A DNA stretch of 64,000 nucleotides from an uncultured Lachnospiraceae bacterium (GCA_947167135.1 CAMVGV010000003.1:20337-84336), one strand, 5' to 3'. Positions 9,471 to 18,183 are shown, numbered from the stretch's first letter. The notes: generated by a model not told the origin, from the letters alone. A program made the numbers and translations.

Positions 9471-10495
9471 AGAACACCTCCACAGTTATAGCATCATTTC
9501 TCTTATTTTTTTTCAGCGCCGCATTATTTGCAGCGTCCTTAACGGGAAGAGTTACCGTAAGAGCGGAGAGCCATGCGGAAAGAGGTCTTTTCAACAGAGG
9601 AAGCGAAGAGGAGACCGGAGACAGTACGGAGCTTGAGAAGGCAGGTTATCTGAAGATACCTCTTCCGGAAGGCGTAGAGGAGACGGATGTCACCATTCAG
9701 AACAATCCCTTTGAAAACAGGATCTTTATCCGTATTTCCGGAGCGGATGAGGATTATTACAGGACAAATTTCTTCTCCGGGGATATGACCGGCATAGAGG
9801 ATGTGAGATACGGTTATGCCGACGGGGTATCAACCGTGGAGCTTATAACCGGAGAAGTCCGTATCCCGGTATGCGAGTACACTCCGGGCAGCTTTTTTGT
9901 GAAGGTTCTGCCGCCGCGGGATATCTATGAAAGAATAATAGTGGTTGACAGCGGTCATGGCGTCAACGATCCCGGATCCGTGGTCTACGGCATAGAGGAG
10001 AGGAGTATCACAGCCGCTGTCGCAGGGAGACTCTGTAATTTTCTGCAGGACGGGAAGACTATGGTGTGTCTGTCTGTTCCGGATGAAACGGTTCATAGTG
10101 AAAAGGAACGCTCAGAGATGATCAACAGCCTGAAGCCGGATCTTCTCTTAAGCATTCACACCGGAGCCGACCCGGATACCAGAGTCACCAACGGGGTGGA
10201 GATCGGTTCATCCGCTGATATGGCTGACAATGCGGAGAAGCTGGCAGCCCTTCTATCTTCAGCCTGTGAACAGAAAAATCTGGGTTCCTCGGTAAAACGG
10301 GTTCCGGGACTCACGGAATATCTGGAGGTTCCTTATCTATGGATCAAGCTTGGGCTCATCACGAACAGGTTTGAAGCGGAAAAGATGAACAGTGAAGAAT
10401 ATCAGGAAAGGGCAGCGAGGACTATCGCAGCCTTTATAAACGGTACAGGGAATTTAAAAGCAGGATCGGCCATTGGTGCCGGAGGTGGATTTTGA
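9467..10495 (+). CDS. AMIN/Amidase_3-type N-acetylmuramoyl-L-alanine amidase homologue with altered active site
   Basis: A 342-residue exported protein with a TTG start overlapping the upstream stop. It has a signal or anchor helix (about 6-27), an AMIN-like beta domain (about 60-150) and an Amidase_3 domain (about 155-330). Zinc ligands look intact: His164 in VVDSGHGVNDPGS, Glu178 in GIEERS, and His231 in LSIHTGA. The strand that normally reads like LVELGFLTN and carries the catalytic glutamate reads WIKLGLITN, so a lysine (residue 294) occupies that position. The fold is clear, but hydrolase activity is doubtful. A regulatory or peptidoglycan-binding role is possible. It is translationally coupled to rdgB downstream. 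Confidence 0.82.
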   Translation: MKNTSTVIASFLLFFFSAALFAASLTGRVTVRAESHAERGLFNRGSEEETGDSTELEKAGYLKIPLPEGVEETDVTIQNNPFENRIFIRISGADEDYYRTNFFSGDMTGIEDVRYGYADGVSTVELITGEVRIPVCEYTPGSFFVKVLPPRDIYERIIVVDSGHGVNDPGSVVYGIEERSITAAVAGRLCNFLQDGKTMVCLSVPDETVHSEKERSEMINSLKPDLLLSIHTGADPDTRVTNGVEIGSSADMADNAEKLAALLSSACEQKNLGSSVKRVPGLTEYLEVPYLWIKLGLITNRFEAEKMNSEEYQERAARTIAAFINGTGNLKAGSAIGAGGGF

Positions 10496-11121
10496 CCAGA
10501 GGAAAGCCGGACAGGATAGTTTTTGCCACGGGAAACAGGGATAAGGTTAAGGAGATCCGGGAGATCACAAAGGATTTCAATATTCCCGTTGTTTCCATGA
10601 AGGAAGCGGGCATAGAGAGCGATGTCAATGAGGACGGGCAGAGCTTTGAGGAAAACTCCTTATTAAAGGCCCGGGCGGTATGGGAGCAATGCGGGGGACT
10701 GGTGCTCTCGGATGATTCGGGGCTTGAGATAGATGCCCTTAATAAGGAACCGGGTATTTATTCAGCCAGGTATCTCGGAAAGGATACCTCATATCATGAG
10801 AAAAACAATGATCTTTTAAGGAGGCTTGAGGGTGTAGCGCAGGAAAGGCGGACAGCCCGCTTTGTGTGTGCTGTAACGGCAGTATTTCCGGACGGCAGCC
10901 ATAAAACGGTCAGGGGAGTAATGGAGGGCAGGATAGGATACGAAGAAAGGGGAGAAAACGGCTTTGGCTACGATCCCATATTTATCCTTCCGAAGTACGG
11001 TGTGACAACTGCCGAGCTTCCTCCGGACGTAAAAAATGAAGAGAGCCACAGGGGAAAGGCTCTGAGACTCATAAAGAAAGAGATAGAGAGGTATCTTGAT
11101 GAAAATACTGATAGTCAGTGA
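10492..11121 (+). CDS. rdgB: Non-canonical purine NTP pyrophosphatase (RdgB/HAM1)
   Basis: Hydrolyses dITP, XTP and ITP to the monophosphates, keeping deaminated purines out of DNA and RNA. At 209 residues it is full length. Family motifs are present: FATGNRDKVKEI at the N-terminus, the metal-site loop LSDDSGLEIDAL and the base-binding GFGYDPIF. It starts with TTG overlapping the TGA of the amidase-like gene (TTGA). Its last codons overlap the start of the phosphoesterase gene, the same pairing seen in many Clostridia. Confidence 0.95.
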   Translation: MTRGKPDRIVFATGNRDKVKEIREITKDFNIPVVSMKEAGIESDVNEDGQSFEENSLLKARAVWEQCGGLVLSDDSGLEIDALNKEPGIYSARYLGKDTSYHEKNNDLLRRLEGVAQERRTARFVCAVTAVFPDGSHKTVRGVMEGRIGYEERGENGFGYDPIFILPKYGVTTAELPPDVKNEESHRGKALRLIKKEIERYLDENTDSQ

Positions 11122-11578
11122 TACCCATGGCCACCTGTCGAATTTCAGAGAGGTGATAAGGAAGGTATCCCCTGTTGATATGCTTGTTCACTGCGGTGAC
11201 GTGGAGGGGCAGGAGGATTCCATCAGAAGCCTCGCAGACTGTGAATGTCATATCGTTTCCGGAAATAACGATTATTTCTCCGATCTTCCACGGGAGGATG
11301 AATTCAGTATCGGGGAGCATAAGGCATTTTTGACCCATGGACACAGCTACGGTATTTCTATGGGCTGCGACCGGATAGTTGAGGAAGCACTTTCCAGAGA
11401 AGCAGACCTGGTTTTCTGCGGACACACCCACAGACCCGAAAAAAGCGTTATTGACGGGGTAAGGGTTTTTAATCCCGGAAGCCTTTCCTACCCCAGACAG
11501 GAGGGGAGAAACCCCTCGTATATGATCATGGAGCTTGATCCGGAGGGTAAGGTGTTCTGCAATGTGTTTTATCTGTGA
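11099..11578 (+). CDS. YfcE/MJ0936-family metallophosphoesterase
   Basis: A 159-residue calcineurin-like phosphodiesterase. Metal-binding motifs appear in order: SDTHG (residues 7-11), HCGD, SGNND, THGHSYG and CGHTHRP. The ATG at 11099 is chosen over an adjacent upstream TTG because it gives the family N-terminus MKILIVSDTHG and has GAGAGG about 7 nt upstream. It overlaps rdgB by 23 nt and ends the operon. The physiological substrate is not known for this subgroup. Confidence 0.92.
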   Translation: MKILIVSDTHGHLSNFREVIRKVSPVDMLVHCGDVEGQEDSIRSLADCECHIVSGNNDYFSDLPREDEFSIGEHKAFLTHGHSYGISMGCDRIVEEALSREADLVFCGHTHRPEKSVIDGVRVFNPGSLSYPRQEGRNPSYMIMELDPEGKVFCNVFYL

Positions 11579-11605
11579 GGGGAGTCAACGGGACGGTTCT
11601 CCTTG
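11579..11605. repeat. Dispersed GGGAGTCAA...GGTTCTCC repeat, copy 1
   Basis: A short intergenic sequence containing GGGAGTCAACGGGACGGTTC. Its reverse complement closely matches the stretch GTCAAAGAGAACCGTCCC at about 35774-35791. It sits between the phosphoesterase stop and the glnS promoter. Confidence 0.5.
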
Positions 11606-11606
11606 A

Positions 11607-11635
11607 TTGCTTTTTGCAAGTCTCTGTTGTAAAAT
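11607..11635 (+). promoter_or_regulatory. glnS promoter, apparently leaderless
   Basis: TTGCTT (11607-11612), a 17-nt spacer, TAAAAT (11630-11635). The glnS ATG follows 9 nt after the -10 box, leaving at most a few untranslated bases. There is no Shine-Dalgarno and no room for a T-box leader. Confidence 0.6.
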
Positions 11636-11644
11636 AGTGTAGTT

Positions 11645-13324
11645 ATGGAAAACAAGGAAACAGTATCAAAGAATTTTATAGAACGGGAAATAGACAAGGA
11701 TCTGAAGGAAGGGGTATATGAAAGGGTTCATACCCGTTTTCCCCCGGAGCCTAACGGATATCTGCATATCGGGCATGCGAAATCCATTATCCTGAATTCC
11801 GGTATTGCCGCGGAGTATAACGGTCTTTTCAATCTCCGTTTTGACGACACCAATCCCACAAAGGAAAAGTCGGAATTTGTGGAATCCATCAAGGAGGATG
11901 TGGCCTGGCTCGGAGCCGACTGGGGAGACAGGCTTTTCTTTGCTTCGGATTACTTTGAGAAGATGTATGAGTATGCCCTTAAGCTTATAGAAAAGGGGAA
12001 GGCCTACGTTTCTTCGCTTTCTGCTGAGGAAATAAAGGAATACAGGGGAACTCTCACGGAGCCGGGCAGGGATGATCCGGACAGGGACAGGAGCATAGAG
12101 GACAGCCTAAGGCTCTTTAAGGAAATGAAGGACGGGAAGTACGAAGACGGAAAGTATGTCCTTCGCGGAAAGATAGACATGAAGAGCCCCAATATGAATA
12201 TGAGGGATCCGGTGATATACAGGATAGCGCATCTTTCCCACCAGAATACGGGAGATAAGTGGTGTATTTATCCCATGTACGATTTCGCCCATCCCCTGGA
12301 GGACGCCATAGAGGGCATCACCCATTCCCTCTGCACACTGGAATTTGAGGATCACAGACCGCTCTATGACTGGGTAATACGGGAATGTGAGATAGAGACA
12401 CCACCACGCCAGATAGAGTTTGCAAAGCTCTATCTCAATAATGTGGTAACGGGAAAGAGATATATAAAGAAGCTTGTGGAGGAAGGCATTGTTGACGGAT
12501 GGGACGATCCGAGACTGGTTTCCATCGCAGGCTTAAGGCGCAGAGGCTACACTCCGGAATCCATCAGGAATTTCGTCAATCTCTGCGGTATCAGCAAGTC
12601 ACAGGCCACTGCGGAGATGGACATGCTGGAGTACTGTATAAGGGAGGATCTGAAGCCGAAGGTGAAGCGGCTGATGGCTGTGCTTCATCCCCTGAAGCTC
12701 ATCATAGACAATTATCCGGAAGGCCGTACAGAGGAGCTTGATGCCGTCAATAATCCCGAAAACCCGGAGCTCGGAAGCAGGAAAGTGAGCTTTTCAAGAG
12801 AACTCTGGATAGAGAGGGAGGACTTCATGGAGGAACCCCCGAAAAAGTATTTCAGACTTTTCCCCGGAAATGAAGTCCGGCTTATGAATGCCTATTTTGT
12901 AAAATGCGTGGGCTTTGACAAAGATGATAACGGCAATATTACGGCTGTTCACTGCACCTACGATCCGCTTACGAAGCAGGGAAGCGACTTCAAGTCCGAC
13001 CGCAAGGTTAAGGGTACGATCCACTGGGTCAATGCCGGTGACTCGGCGGAGGTAAGGGTCAGGCTCTATGAGAATATAGTTGACGAGGATAAGGGTGTTT
13101 ATGATGAAGAGGGAAATATCAATCTGAATCCCAATTCCCTGGAGGAATGCACTTCTTTTGCGGAAAGGGAGCTTAGGGAGGCAAAGGCCTTCGACCGATT
13201 CCAGTTTGTGAGAAACGGGTTTTTCTGTGCGGATCCCAAGGACTCGGGGGACGGAGCGCCTGTCTTTAACAGGATAGTTTCACTGAAGAGTTCCTTTAAA
13301 CTTCCGCAGGAGGCAAAAATCTAA
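11645..13324 (+). CDS. glnS: Glutaminyl-tRNA synthetase
   Basis: Class I aminoacyl-tRNA synthetase charging tRNA-Gln directly. It has 559 residues, close to the usual length. The HIGH motif is in [17 protein letters not shown] (about residues 32-48). The catalytic core, with FDDTNPTKE and YPMYDFAHP, and the C-terminal beta-barrel anticodon-binding region are complete. The second signature, usually MSKR in this enzyme, reads VVTGKRY at about residues 266-272. The invariant lysine is kept but the Met-Ser is replaced by Thr-Gly. The gene has its own promoter immediately before the ATG. Confidence 0.96.
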   Translation: MENKETVSKNFIEREIDKDLKEGVYERVHTRFPPEPNGYLHIGHAKSIILNSGIAAEYNGLFNLRFDDTNPTKEKSEFVESIKEDVAWLGADWGDRLFFASDYFEKMYEYALKLIEKGKAYVSSLSAEEIKEYRGTLTEPGRDDPDRDRSIEDSLRLFKEMKDGKYEDGKYVLRGKIDMKSPNMNMRDPVIYRIAHLSHQNTGDKWCIYPMYDFAHPLEDAIEGITHSLCTLEFEDHRPLYDWVIRECEIETPPRQIEFAKLYLNNVVTGKRYIKKLVEEGIVDGWDDPRLVSIAGLRRRGYTPESIRNFVNLCGISKSQATAEMDMLEYCIREDLKPKVKRLMAVLHPLKLIIDNYPEGRTEELDAVNNPENPELGSRKVSFSRELWIEREDFMEEPPKKYFRLFPGNEVRLMNAYFVKCVGFDKDDNGNITAVHCTYDPLTKQGSDFKSDRKVKGTIHWVNAGDSAEVRVRLYENIVDEDKGVYDEEGNINLNPNSLEECTSFAERELREAKAFDRFQFVRNGFFCADPKDSGDGAPVFNRIVSLKSSFKLPQEAKI

Positions 13325-13328
13325 TGTA

Positions 13329-13354
13329 AAGAGTCATCCTGAGCGAAGCGAAAG
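13329..13354. repeat. REP-like TCATCCTGAGCGAAGCGAA element
   Basis: One member of an intergenic repeat family with the core TCATYCTGAGCGAAGCGAAR followed by GATCT or AATCT. Further full or partial copies in this window start near 18126, 22437, 22690, 44645 (inverted), 49101, 50363 and 54267. It lies between glnS and the DUF2225 gene. Confidence 0.7.
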
Positions 13355-13438
13355 ATCTAAAATGATCTGTCAGACATTGCTTTTAGGACGACAGAGATAT
13401 ATTGCATTGAAAAGATGCATTTTTTGAGGAGGTATATT

Positions 13439-14278
13439 ATGGCACTGTTTTCGGGGATGGACAAATTTGGGTTGAAGGATATCAAGGGCGACGAGGTATT
13501 CGGAGATCAGGAAAAGAAAAAAGCAGTGGATGCTGAAGCCGCGGCAGCAAAAAAGGTCGCGGGGGAAATGGATTATCTGATAGACAGGACTTATTCCTGC
13601 CCCGTATGCGATCAGGAATTCAAGAGCAGAACCGTAAAGAGCAGAAGCATAAAGCTTGTGGGTACCGATGAGGACTTAAGGCCGAAATATCAGCAGCTTG
13701 ACTCATTAAAGTATGATGTGGTGGTCTGCCCCAATTGCGGCTATGCAGCCCTTGCCCGGACCTTTAAGAATATTTACGATTCCCAGAAGAAGCTGGTCAG
13801 AGAGACCATTTCAAGGGATTTTCATTATACCGAGCCGCCTGCGGTATACAGCTATGATGATGCCATTGAGCGCTATCAGATAGCATTTGCGAATGCCATG
13901 GCAATAAAGCAGGTGGATTCCGAGAAGGCTTATCTCTGCCTCAGAATGGGCTGGACCATCAGAGGAAAGATGGAGACCCTGGATCCTTCTTCACCGACCT
14001 ACGAAGCTGACAGGAAGCAGTGTACAGAGGATGAGAACGAGGCACTGAAGCTCGCTTTGGACGGATTTATCGCCGCACGAACGCATGAGCAGCCTCCTTT
14101 CGCGGGAATGGATCAGTCGACCCTCGATTACCTGATATCGGTACTGAGCGTGCGTTTCGGAAGGACAGATGTGGCATCAAAGCTTATTTCCAGCCTTATC
14201 TCCAATATGACAACAAATCCCCGGATCAAGGAAAGAGCCAGGGATTTAAAGGACCGGATCGTAGCAGGTCAGAAATGA
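13439..14278 (+). CDS. DUF2225 family protein
   Basis: A 279-residue cytoplasmic protein of unknown function, typical of Firmicutes. The start at 13439 is preferred over an in-frame ATG at 13415 because GAGGAGG lies about 8 nt upstream of it. The N-terminal third holds two zinc-ribbon pairs, CPVCDQEF and CPNCGYAA. The remainder is helical with TPR-like repeats (for example AYLCLRMGWTIRGKMETL). It stands alone between glnS and a minus-strand gene. Confidence 0.88.
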   Translation: MALFSGMDKFGLKDIKGDEVFGDQEKKKAVDAEAAAAKKVAGEMDYLIDRTYSCPVCDQEFKSRTVKSRSIKLVGTDEDLRPKYQQLDSLKYDVVVCPNCGYAALARTFKNIYDSQKKLVRETISRDFHYTEPPAVYSYDDAIERYQIAFANAMAIKQVDSEKAYLCLRMGWTIRGKMETLDPSSPTYEADRKQCTEDENEALKLALDGFIAARTHEQPPFAGMDQSTLDYLISVLSVRFGRTDVASKLISSLISNMTTNPRIKERARDLKDRIVAGQK

Positions 14279-14308
14279 AAAACGCCTGAAAGATTTATTC
14301 AAGGCTTA

Positions 14309-14674
14309 TTATTCAAAGGAAGAAAAGCTGAAGGTCAATATCTGATCGTCATCCGTTTCAGAGGCCTTTTCAACCGTATTCTTCGGCTTCTCTTCGGGGG
14401 TTCCGATTATATTGGACTCTGCATCAAGGGCAGCCTGCTTCGAGAAGTGAAGGGGGACGTATTCACGGTCTGACGCGGGGGCTTCGACCTCATCAGCATC
14501 AGGGCCTTTTTCGGATTCTTTTTTGAGGAATTCCTCCAGCTCGTCGTTTACATCGGGATCCGAATCCTCGAAGAGATCCTCGTCCTGTCTGTCCTTCAGG
14601 TAGTAGTAGACTCCTGCTGCGGCAGCTCCCGCAAGGAGTGAGAAAAGAAGGAATTTTCCGAATTTCTTTGCCAT
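14309..14674 (-). CDS. Small membrane-anchored acidic protein, unknown function
   Basis: The start is taken at 14674, where AGGAGG sits about 9 nt upstream, rather than at 14764 where the frame opens. The 121-residue product begins MAKKFGKFLLFSLLAGAAAAG with one N-terminal membrane helix followed by YYYLKDRQ. The rest is an acidic, disordered cytoplasmic or extracytoplasmic tail rich in Asp and Glu. No recognised domain. It is transcribed divergently from the PrsA-like gene. Confidence 0.75.
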   Translation of the reverse strand: MAKKFGKFLLFSLLAGAAAAGVYYYLKDRQDEDLFEDSDPDVNDELEEFLKKESEKGPDADEVEAPASDREYVPLHFSKQAALDAESNIIGTPEEKPKNTVEKASETDDDQILTFSFSSFE

Positions 14675-14708
14675 TAAAGTATTACCTCCTGTTTTTCCGC
14701 TTTTCTCA

Positions 14709-14736
14709 TTGATTATAGTGTATTTATCCGTATAAG
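14709..14736 (+). promoter_or_regulatory. Possible promoter for the PrsA-like gene
   Basis: TTGATT (14709-14714) and TATAAG (14731-14736) with a 16-nt spacer. The -10 box ends 7 nt before the ATG at 14744, repeating the leaderless geometry seen at other genes here. Weaker than the others and overlapping the divergent promoter. Confidence 0.35.
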
Positions 14737-14740
14737 TAAA
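14712..14740 (-). promoter_or_regulatory. SigA-type promoter for the small membrane protein
   Basis: On the minus strand, TTTACT (14740-14735), a 17-nt spacer and a perfect TATAAT (14717-14712). It leaves a leader of about 30 nt that contains AGGAGG before the start at 14674. Confidence 0.65.
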
Positions 14741-14743
14741 GAA

Positions 14744-15814
14744 ATGCGAAAATCTGCCATACAAAAATCCATAGGCTGTTTCCTGATCGTACTCTGTTTG
14801 TCCGCAGTGCTCCTTTCCGGCTGCAAAAAGGAGGAGGAGGAAAAGACGGATGTCGTCCTTACCACTGCCTTTGAGGAAAATGAGCTTTTCAGAATAGACA
14901 GCAGGAACTGTTACATTTCCGAAGCGGATATTTATATGAAATCCGCAGGAAGCAAGTATCAGGAGGTCTTCGGTGAGGATATCTGGAGACAGAATTTCGG
15001 CGGGAAAACTCTGGAGAAGGAACTAAAGGATACGACCCTTGCCCGTCTCGCCCAGATAAAGAGTATGGATCTTCTGGCGGCGGAATGGAATATTGCCCTT
15101 TCAGAGGAGGAGGAGGAAAAAGCCGCTCTTGCAGCAAAGAACTATTATGCCACTCTTATGGGAACAGAGGAGGAAAAGGGTATTTCCGAGGAGCTGCTGC
15201 GGGAAATGTATGCGGACTATGCACTGGCGGACAAGATCTATGATGAGGTGACCTGCAACGTGAATCCGGAGATCAGCGATGATGAGGCCCGCTCCATCAC
15301 GGTGAAGCAGATCCTTTTCAAGACATCGGACAAGGATGAAAAGGGCGGCCGCAAGGAGTACAGCGAGCACGACAAAGAGGCCGCATACAAGAAAGCACAG
15401 AAGTGCTTAAAAAGCCTGGATGAGGGAGCAGATTTCGATTCCCTTACGGAAAAGTACAATGAGGACCAGCAGAACACCTATACCTTCGGAAAGGGTGTGA
15501 TGCCGGAGGAATTTGAAAAAGCTGCCTTCAATCTGGATACCGGGGAAATAAGCGGTATCGTGGAAACGGAGTACGGCTATCATATCATCAAGTGTATAAG
15601 CTCCTTTGACCAGGAGGAGACTGATAATAATAAGATACGGATAGTCACCGAAAGAAAGAAGGACGCCTTCAACAGGGTTTATGATGAATTTGTTCCGAAG
15701 CTTCACTCGAATCTCAATGAAGAACTGTGGGACAGCTTTGAATATGATCCGTACACGGAAAAGTCAGGTACAAAGAGCTTTTTCGAGGTGTATGATGAGG
15801 TCTTTGCGTCCTGA
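14744..15814 (+). CDS. PrsA-like peptidyl-prolyl isomerase lipoprotein
   Basis: A 356-residue extracytoplasmic foldase. It has a signal peptide with the lipobox LLSGC, so Cys27 would be lipidated after cleavage and followed by a charged KKEEEEK spacer. A SurA-N-like helical chaperone region (about 50-170) precedes a parvulin domain (about 180-285) with ARSITVKQILFKT, FGKGVMPEEFEKAAF and TEYGYHIIK. The C-terminal helical extension is typical of clostridial PrsA-like proteins. It probably folds exported proteins such as the neighbouring PBP. No Shine-Dalgarno precedes the ATG. Confidence 0.9.
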   Translation: MRKSAIQKSIGCFLIVLCLSAVLLSGCKKEEEEKTDVVLTTAFEENELFRIDSRNCYISEADIYMKSAGSKYQEVFGEDIWRQNFGGKTLEKELKDTTLARLAQIKSMDLLAAEWNIALSEEEEEKAALAAKNYYATLMGTEEEKGISEELLREMYADYALADKIYDEVTCNVNPEISDDEARSITVKQILFKTSDKDEKGGRKEYSEHDKEAAYKKAQKCLKSLDEGADFDSLTEKYNEDQQNTYTFGKGVMPEEFEKAAFNLDTGEISGIVETEYGYHIIKCISSFDQEETDNNKIRIVTERKKDAFNRVYDEFVPKLHSNLNEELWDSFEYDPYTEKSGTKSFFEVYDEVFAS

Positions 15815-15841
15815 TCGCATTTCTTGATCAATTTTATCTTG

Positions 15842-15868
15842 TTAGCACTTTTTGTCGTTGAGTGCTAA
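15842..15868. promoter_or_regulatory. CIRCE operator (HrcA binding site)
   Basis: TTAGCACTT, nine bases, GAGTGCTAA. This is the CIRCE inverted repeat with one deviation from the consensus left arm (TTAGCACTC). It lies just upstream of the htpG promoter -35 box, so htpG is predicted to be repressed by HrcA and induced by heat. Confidence 0.93.
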
Positions 15869-15875
15869 AAATCCA

Positions 15876-15904
15876 TTGACTTTTGTTTTAAGCCGCACTA
15901 CAAT
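15876..15904 (+). promoter_or_regulatory. htpG promoter
   Basis: TTGACT (15876-15881), 17-nt spacer, TACAAT (15899-15904), a strong SigA-type promoter. It gives a leader of about 60 nt with AAAGGAAG before the start at 15975. Confidence 0.85.
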
Positions 15905-15974
15905 ACTTTTCTGAGAGCCGGACCGCCTTAAGTGTTCCGGTCAGACTCTGAAAAGAAAGGAAGTGCGGTATTTT

Positions 15975-18116
15975 ATGGAAAAAAAACATGGAAATCTATC
16001 TATAAGCAGTGAAAACATTTTTCCCATTATAAAGAAGTGGATGTATTCGGATCAGGATATCTTTATCAGGGAGCTAATAAGCAACGGCTGCGATGCCATT
16101 ACGAAATTAAAGAAGCTGGAGATGATGGGAGAGTACCAGGCTCCCGCTTCGGAGACCGACGGTAAGGAGGGCTCCGGCTTAAAGGGCAGGATTGACGTTA
16201 ATGTAGATAATAAGAAAAAGACCTTAAGCTTCATCGATAACGGCATAGGAATGGATGCAGAGGAAGTGGATAAGTATATCAACCAGATCGCCTTTTCCGG
16301 TGCAACGGAGTTTATCGAGAAGTATAAGGACAAGTCGGACGGCGACCAGATAATCGGACACTTCGGACTGGGCTTCTATTCCGCTTTTATGGTAGCAGAC
16401 AAGGTGACGATCGATTCCCTTTCCTATGCGGAGGGGGCGAAGGCCGTTCATTGGGAATGTGAGGGCGCAGGCACCGAGTTTGATATGACCGATGGCAGCC
16501 GCGAAAGGGTAGGCACGGAGATCACCCTTTATCTCAATGAGGACTGCCTCAAGTACTGCAATGAATATGCAGTCCGCGAGGTTCTTGAGAAGTACTGCTC
16601 CTTTATGCCTACGGAGATATATTTAAATGATGTAAATAAGGAGCCTCCGAAGATCGAGAAGGACAAGGACGGGAAGGATATAGTTCCCGAGCCGCCAAAG
16701 CCAATAAACGACGTTAACCCTCTCTGGGCAAAGACGCCGAAGGATTGTACCGACGAGGAATACAAGGAATTCTACAGAAAAGTCTTCAGGGATTACAGAG
16801 AGCCTCTTTTCTGGATACATCTGAATATGGATTATCCCTTTAATCTGAAGGGAATACTCTATTTCCCGAAGATAAATATCGAGTACGAGTCCATAGAGGG
16901 CGTTATAAAGCTCTACAATAACCAGGTATTTATAGCCGACAATATCAAGGAAGTGATCCCCGAGTTCCTGATGCTCTTAAAGGGCGTGATAGACTGCCCC
17001 GACCTGCCTCTCAACGTATCGAGGAGCGCACTCCAGAATGACGGCTTTGTGAATAAGATATCTGAGTACATCACGAAGAAGGTTGCGGAGAAGCTTTCCG
17101 GTCTCTGCAAGACCGACAAGGAAAACTACGAGAAGTACTGGGAGGATATCTCTCCCTTCGTGAAGTACGGATATCTTCGAAATGACAAGTTCGCGGAGAA
17201 GATAAACGACTATATTCTTTTCAAGGATATTAACGGAGAGTTCCTGACACTGCCCGAGGCACTGAAGCTTCCCTCAACCGCAGAAGAAGCGGAGAAGGCA
17301 GCAGAGGAGGCGGAGAAGGCATCGGCAGAAGACGGGAAGGCTTCTGCCGAAGCATCAGCGGAAGACGGAAAGAATACTGAAGGGTCAGCCGTTGAGGCAG
17401 AAAAGGCTTCAAATGAAGAAGCGTCCGGGGAGGGTACTGTTGAGCCAGCAGTTGAGGCAGAAAAGGCTTCAGATACCGATACGGAAAAAACGGAAGAAAA
17501 GAAGGAAACCATCGTATACTATGTGACGGATGAAAAGCAGCAGAGCCGTTACATCGATATGTTTAAGAAGTCCAAGATGGACGCCGTGATCCTTACCCAC
17601 AATATCGATACTCCCTTCATGCAGTCCCTGGAGGGGAAGAACGAAGGCGTTAAGTTCATGCGTATAGACGCGAACGTTACCGAGGCTATGACAAGCAGGG
17701 AATCAAAGAAGGAGACCGAGGAATTCGGCAGCCTTGCGGAGACCCTGCAGAAGTTCCTGAGGAAGTCATTTAAGAAGGAGAAGCTCGAGGTCAAGGTTCA
17801 GAAGCTGAAGGACAAGAAGGTGGCATCTGTCATCACCGTTTCCGAGGAAACCCGGAGAATGCAGGATATGATGAAGATGTATTCAATGGGAGGACAGGGT
17901 ACAGATGATCTCTTTAAGGATGACGACGGACAGACCCTTATCCTTAATGCAAACCATCCTCTTGTAAAGACCGTTATGGATGAACCGGAAAGCGACAGGG
18001 GAAAGCTTATTTCCGAACAGCTTTATGACCTTGCGGTGCTTGCAAATAAGCAGCTGCCACCGGATGAAATGAAGAAATTCATAGAGCGCAGCAACGAGAT
18101 CATGATGAAGCTTTGA
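15975..18116 (+). CDS. htpG: HtpG (Hsp90) chaperone with acidic linker insertion
   Basis: ATP-dependent dimeric chaperone of 713 residues. The ATG at 15975 is preferred over an in-frame GTG at 15963, which would sit on the Shine-Dalgarno. The GHKL ATPase domain shows ELISNGCDAITKL, DNGIGM and HFGLGFYSAFMVADKV. The middle domain has PLFWIHLNMDYPFNLKGILYFP, and the C-terminal dimerisation region follows VITVSEETRRMQDMM. Unusually, about 75 residues of Glu/Ala/Lys/Ser-rich low complexity (about nt 17277-17505) separate the conserved LTLPEALK from the strand TIVYYVTDEKQQSRY, where most bacterial HtpG proteins have only a short connector. It is preceded by a CIRCE element. Confidence 0.96.
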   Translation: MEKKHGNLSISSENIFPIIKKWMYSDQDIFIRELISNGCDAITKLKKLEMMGEYQAPASETDGKEGSGLKGRIDVNVDNKKKTLSFIDNGIGMDAEEVDKYINQIAFSGATEFIEKYKDKSDGDQIIGHFGLGFYSAFMVADKVTIDSLSYAEGAKAVHWECEGAGTEFDMTDGSRERVGTEITLYLNEDCLKYCNEYAVREVLEKYCSFMPTEIYLNDVNKEPPKIEKDKDGKDIVPEPPKPINDVNPLWAKTPKDCTDEEYKEFYRKVFRDYREPLFWIHLNMDYPFNLKGILYFPKINIEYESIEGVIKLYNNQVFIADNIKEVIPEFLMLLKGVIDCPDLPLNVSRSALQNDGFVNKISEYITKKVAEKLSGLCKTDKENYEKYWEDISPFVKYGYLRNDKFAEKINDYILFKDINGEFLTLPEALKLPSTAEEAEKAAEEAEKASAEDGKASAEASAEDGKNTEGSAVEAEKASNEEASGEGTVEPAVEAEKASDTDTEKTEEKKETIVYYVTDEKQQSRYIDMFKKSKMDAVILTHNIDTPFMQSLEGKNEGVKFMRIDANVTEAMTSRESKKETEEFGSLAETLQKFLRKSFKKEKLEVKVQKLKDKKVASVITVSEETRRMQDMMKMYSMGGQGTDDLFKDDDGQTLILNANHPLVKTVMDEPESDRGKLISEQLYDLAVLANKQLPPDEMKKFIERSNEIMMKL

Positions 18117-18117
18117 G

Positions 18118-18163
18118 GTCGCTTACATTGTCATTCTGAGGTCGCTTACATTGTCATTCTGAG
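18118..18163. repeat. 23-bp perfect tandem duplication of a REP-like fragment
   Basis: Two adjacent copies of a 23-bp unit (18118-18140 and 18141-18163) that ends in TTGTCATTCTGAG, the head of the REP-like family. They are followed by GAAGAATCTTC. The array lies between the convergent htpG and PBP1A genes. Confidence 0.75.
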
Positions 18164-18183
18164 GGCGTAGCCCGAAGAATCTT

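Noticed and set aside
11579..11644. T-box leader for glnS
   Set aside because: Only about 65 nt separate the genes and the promoter lies 9 nt before the ATG, leaving no room for a T-box.
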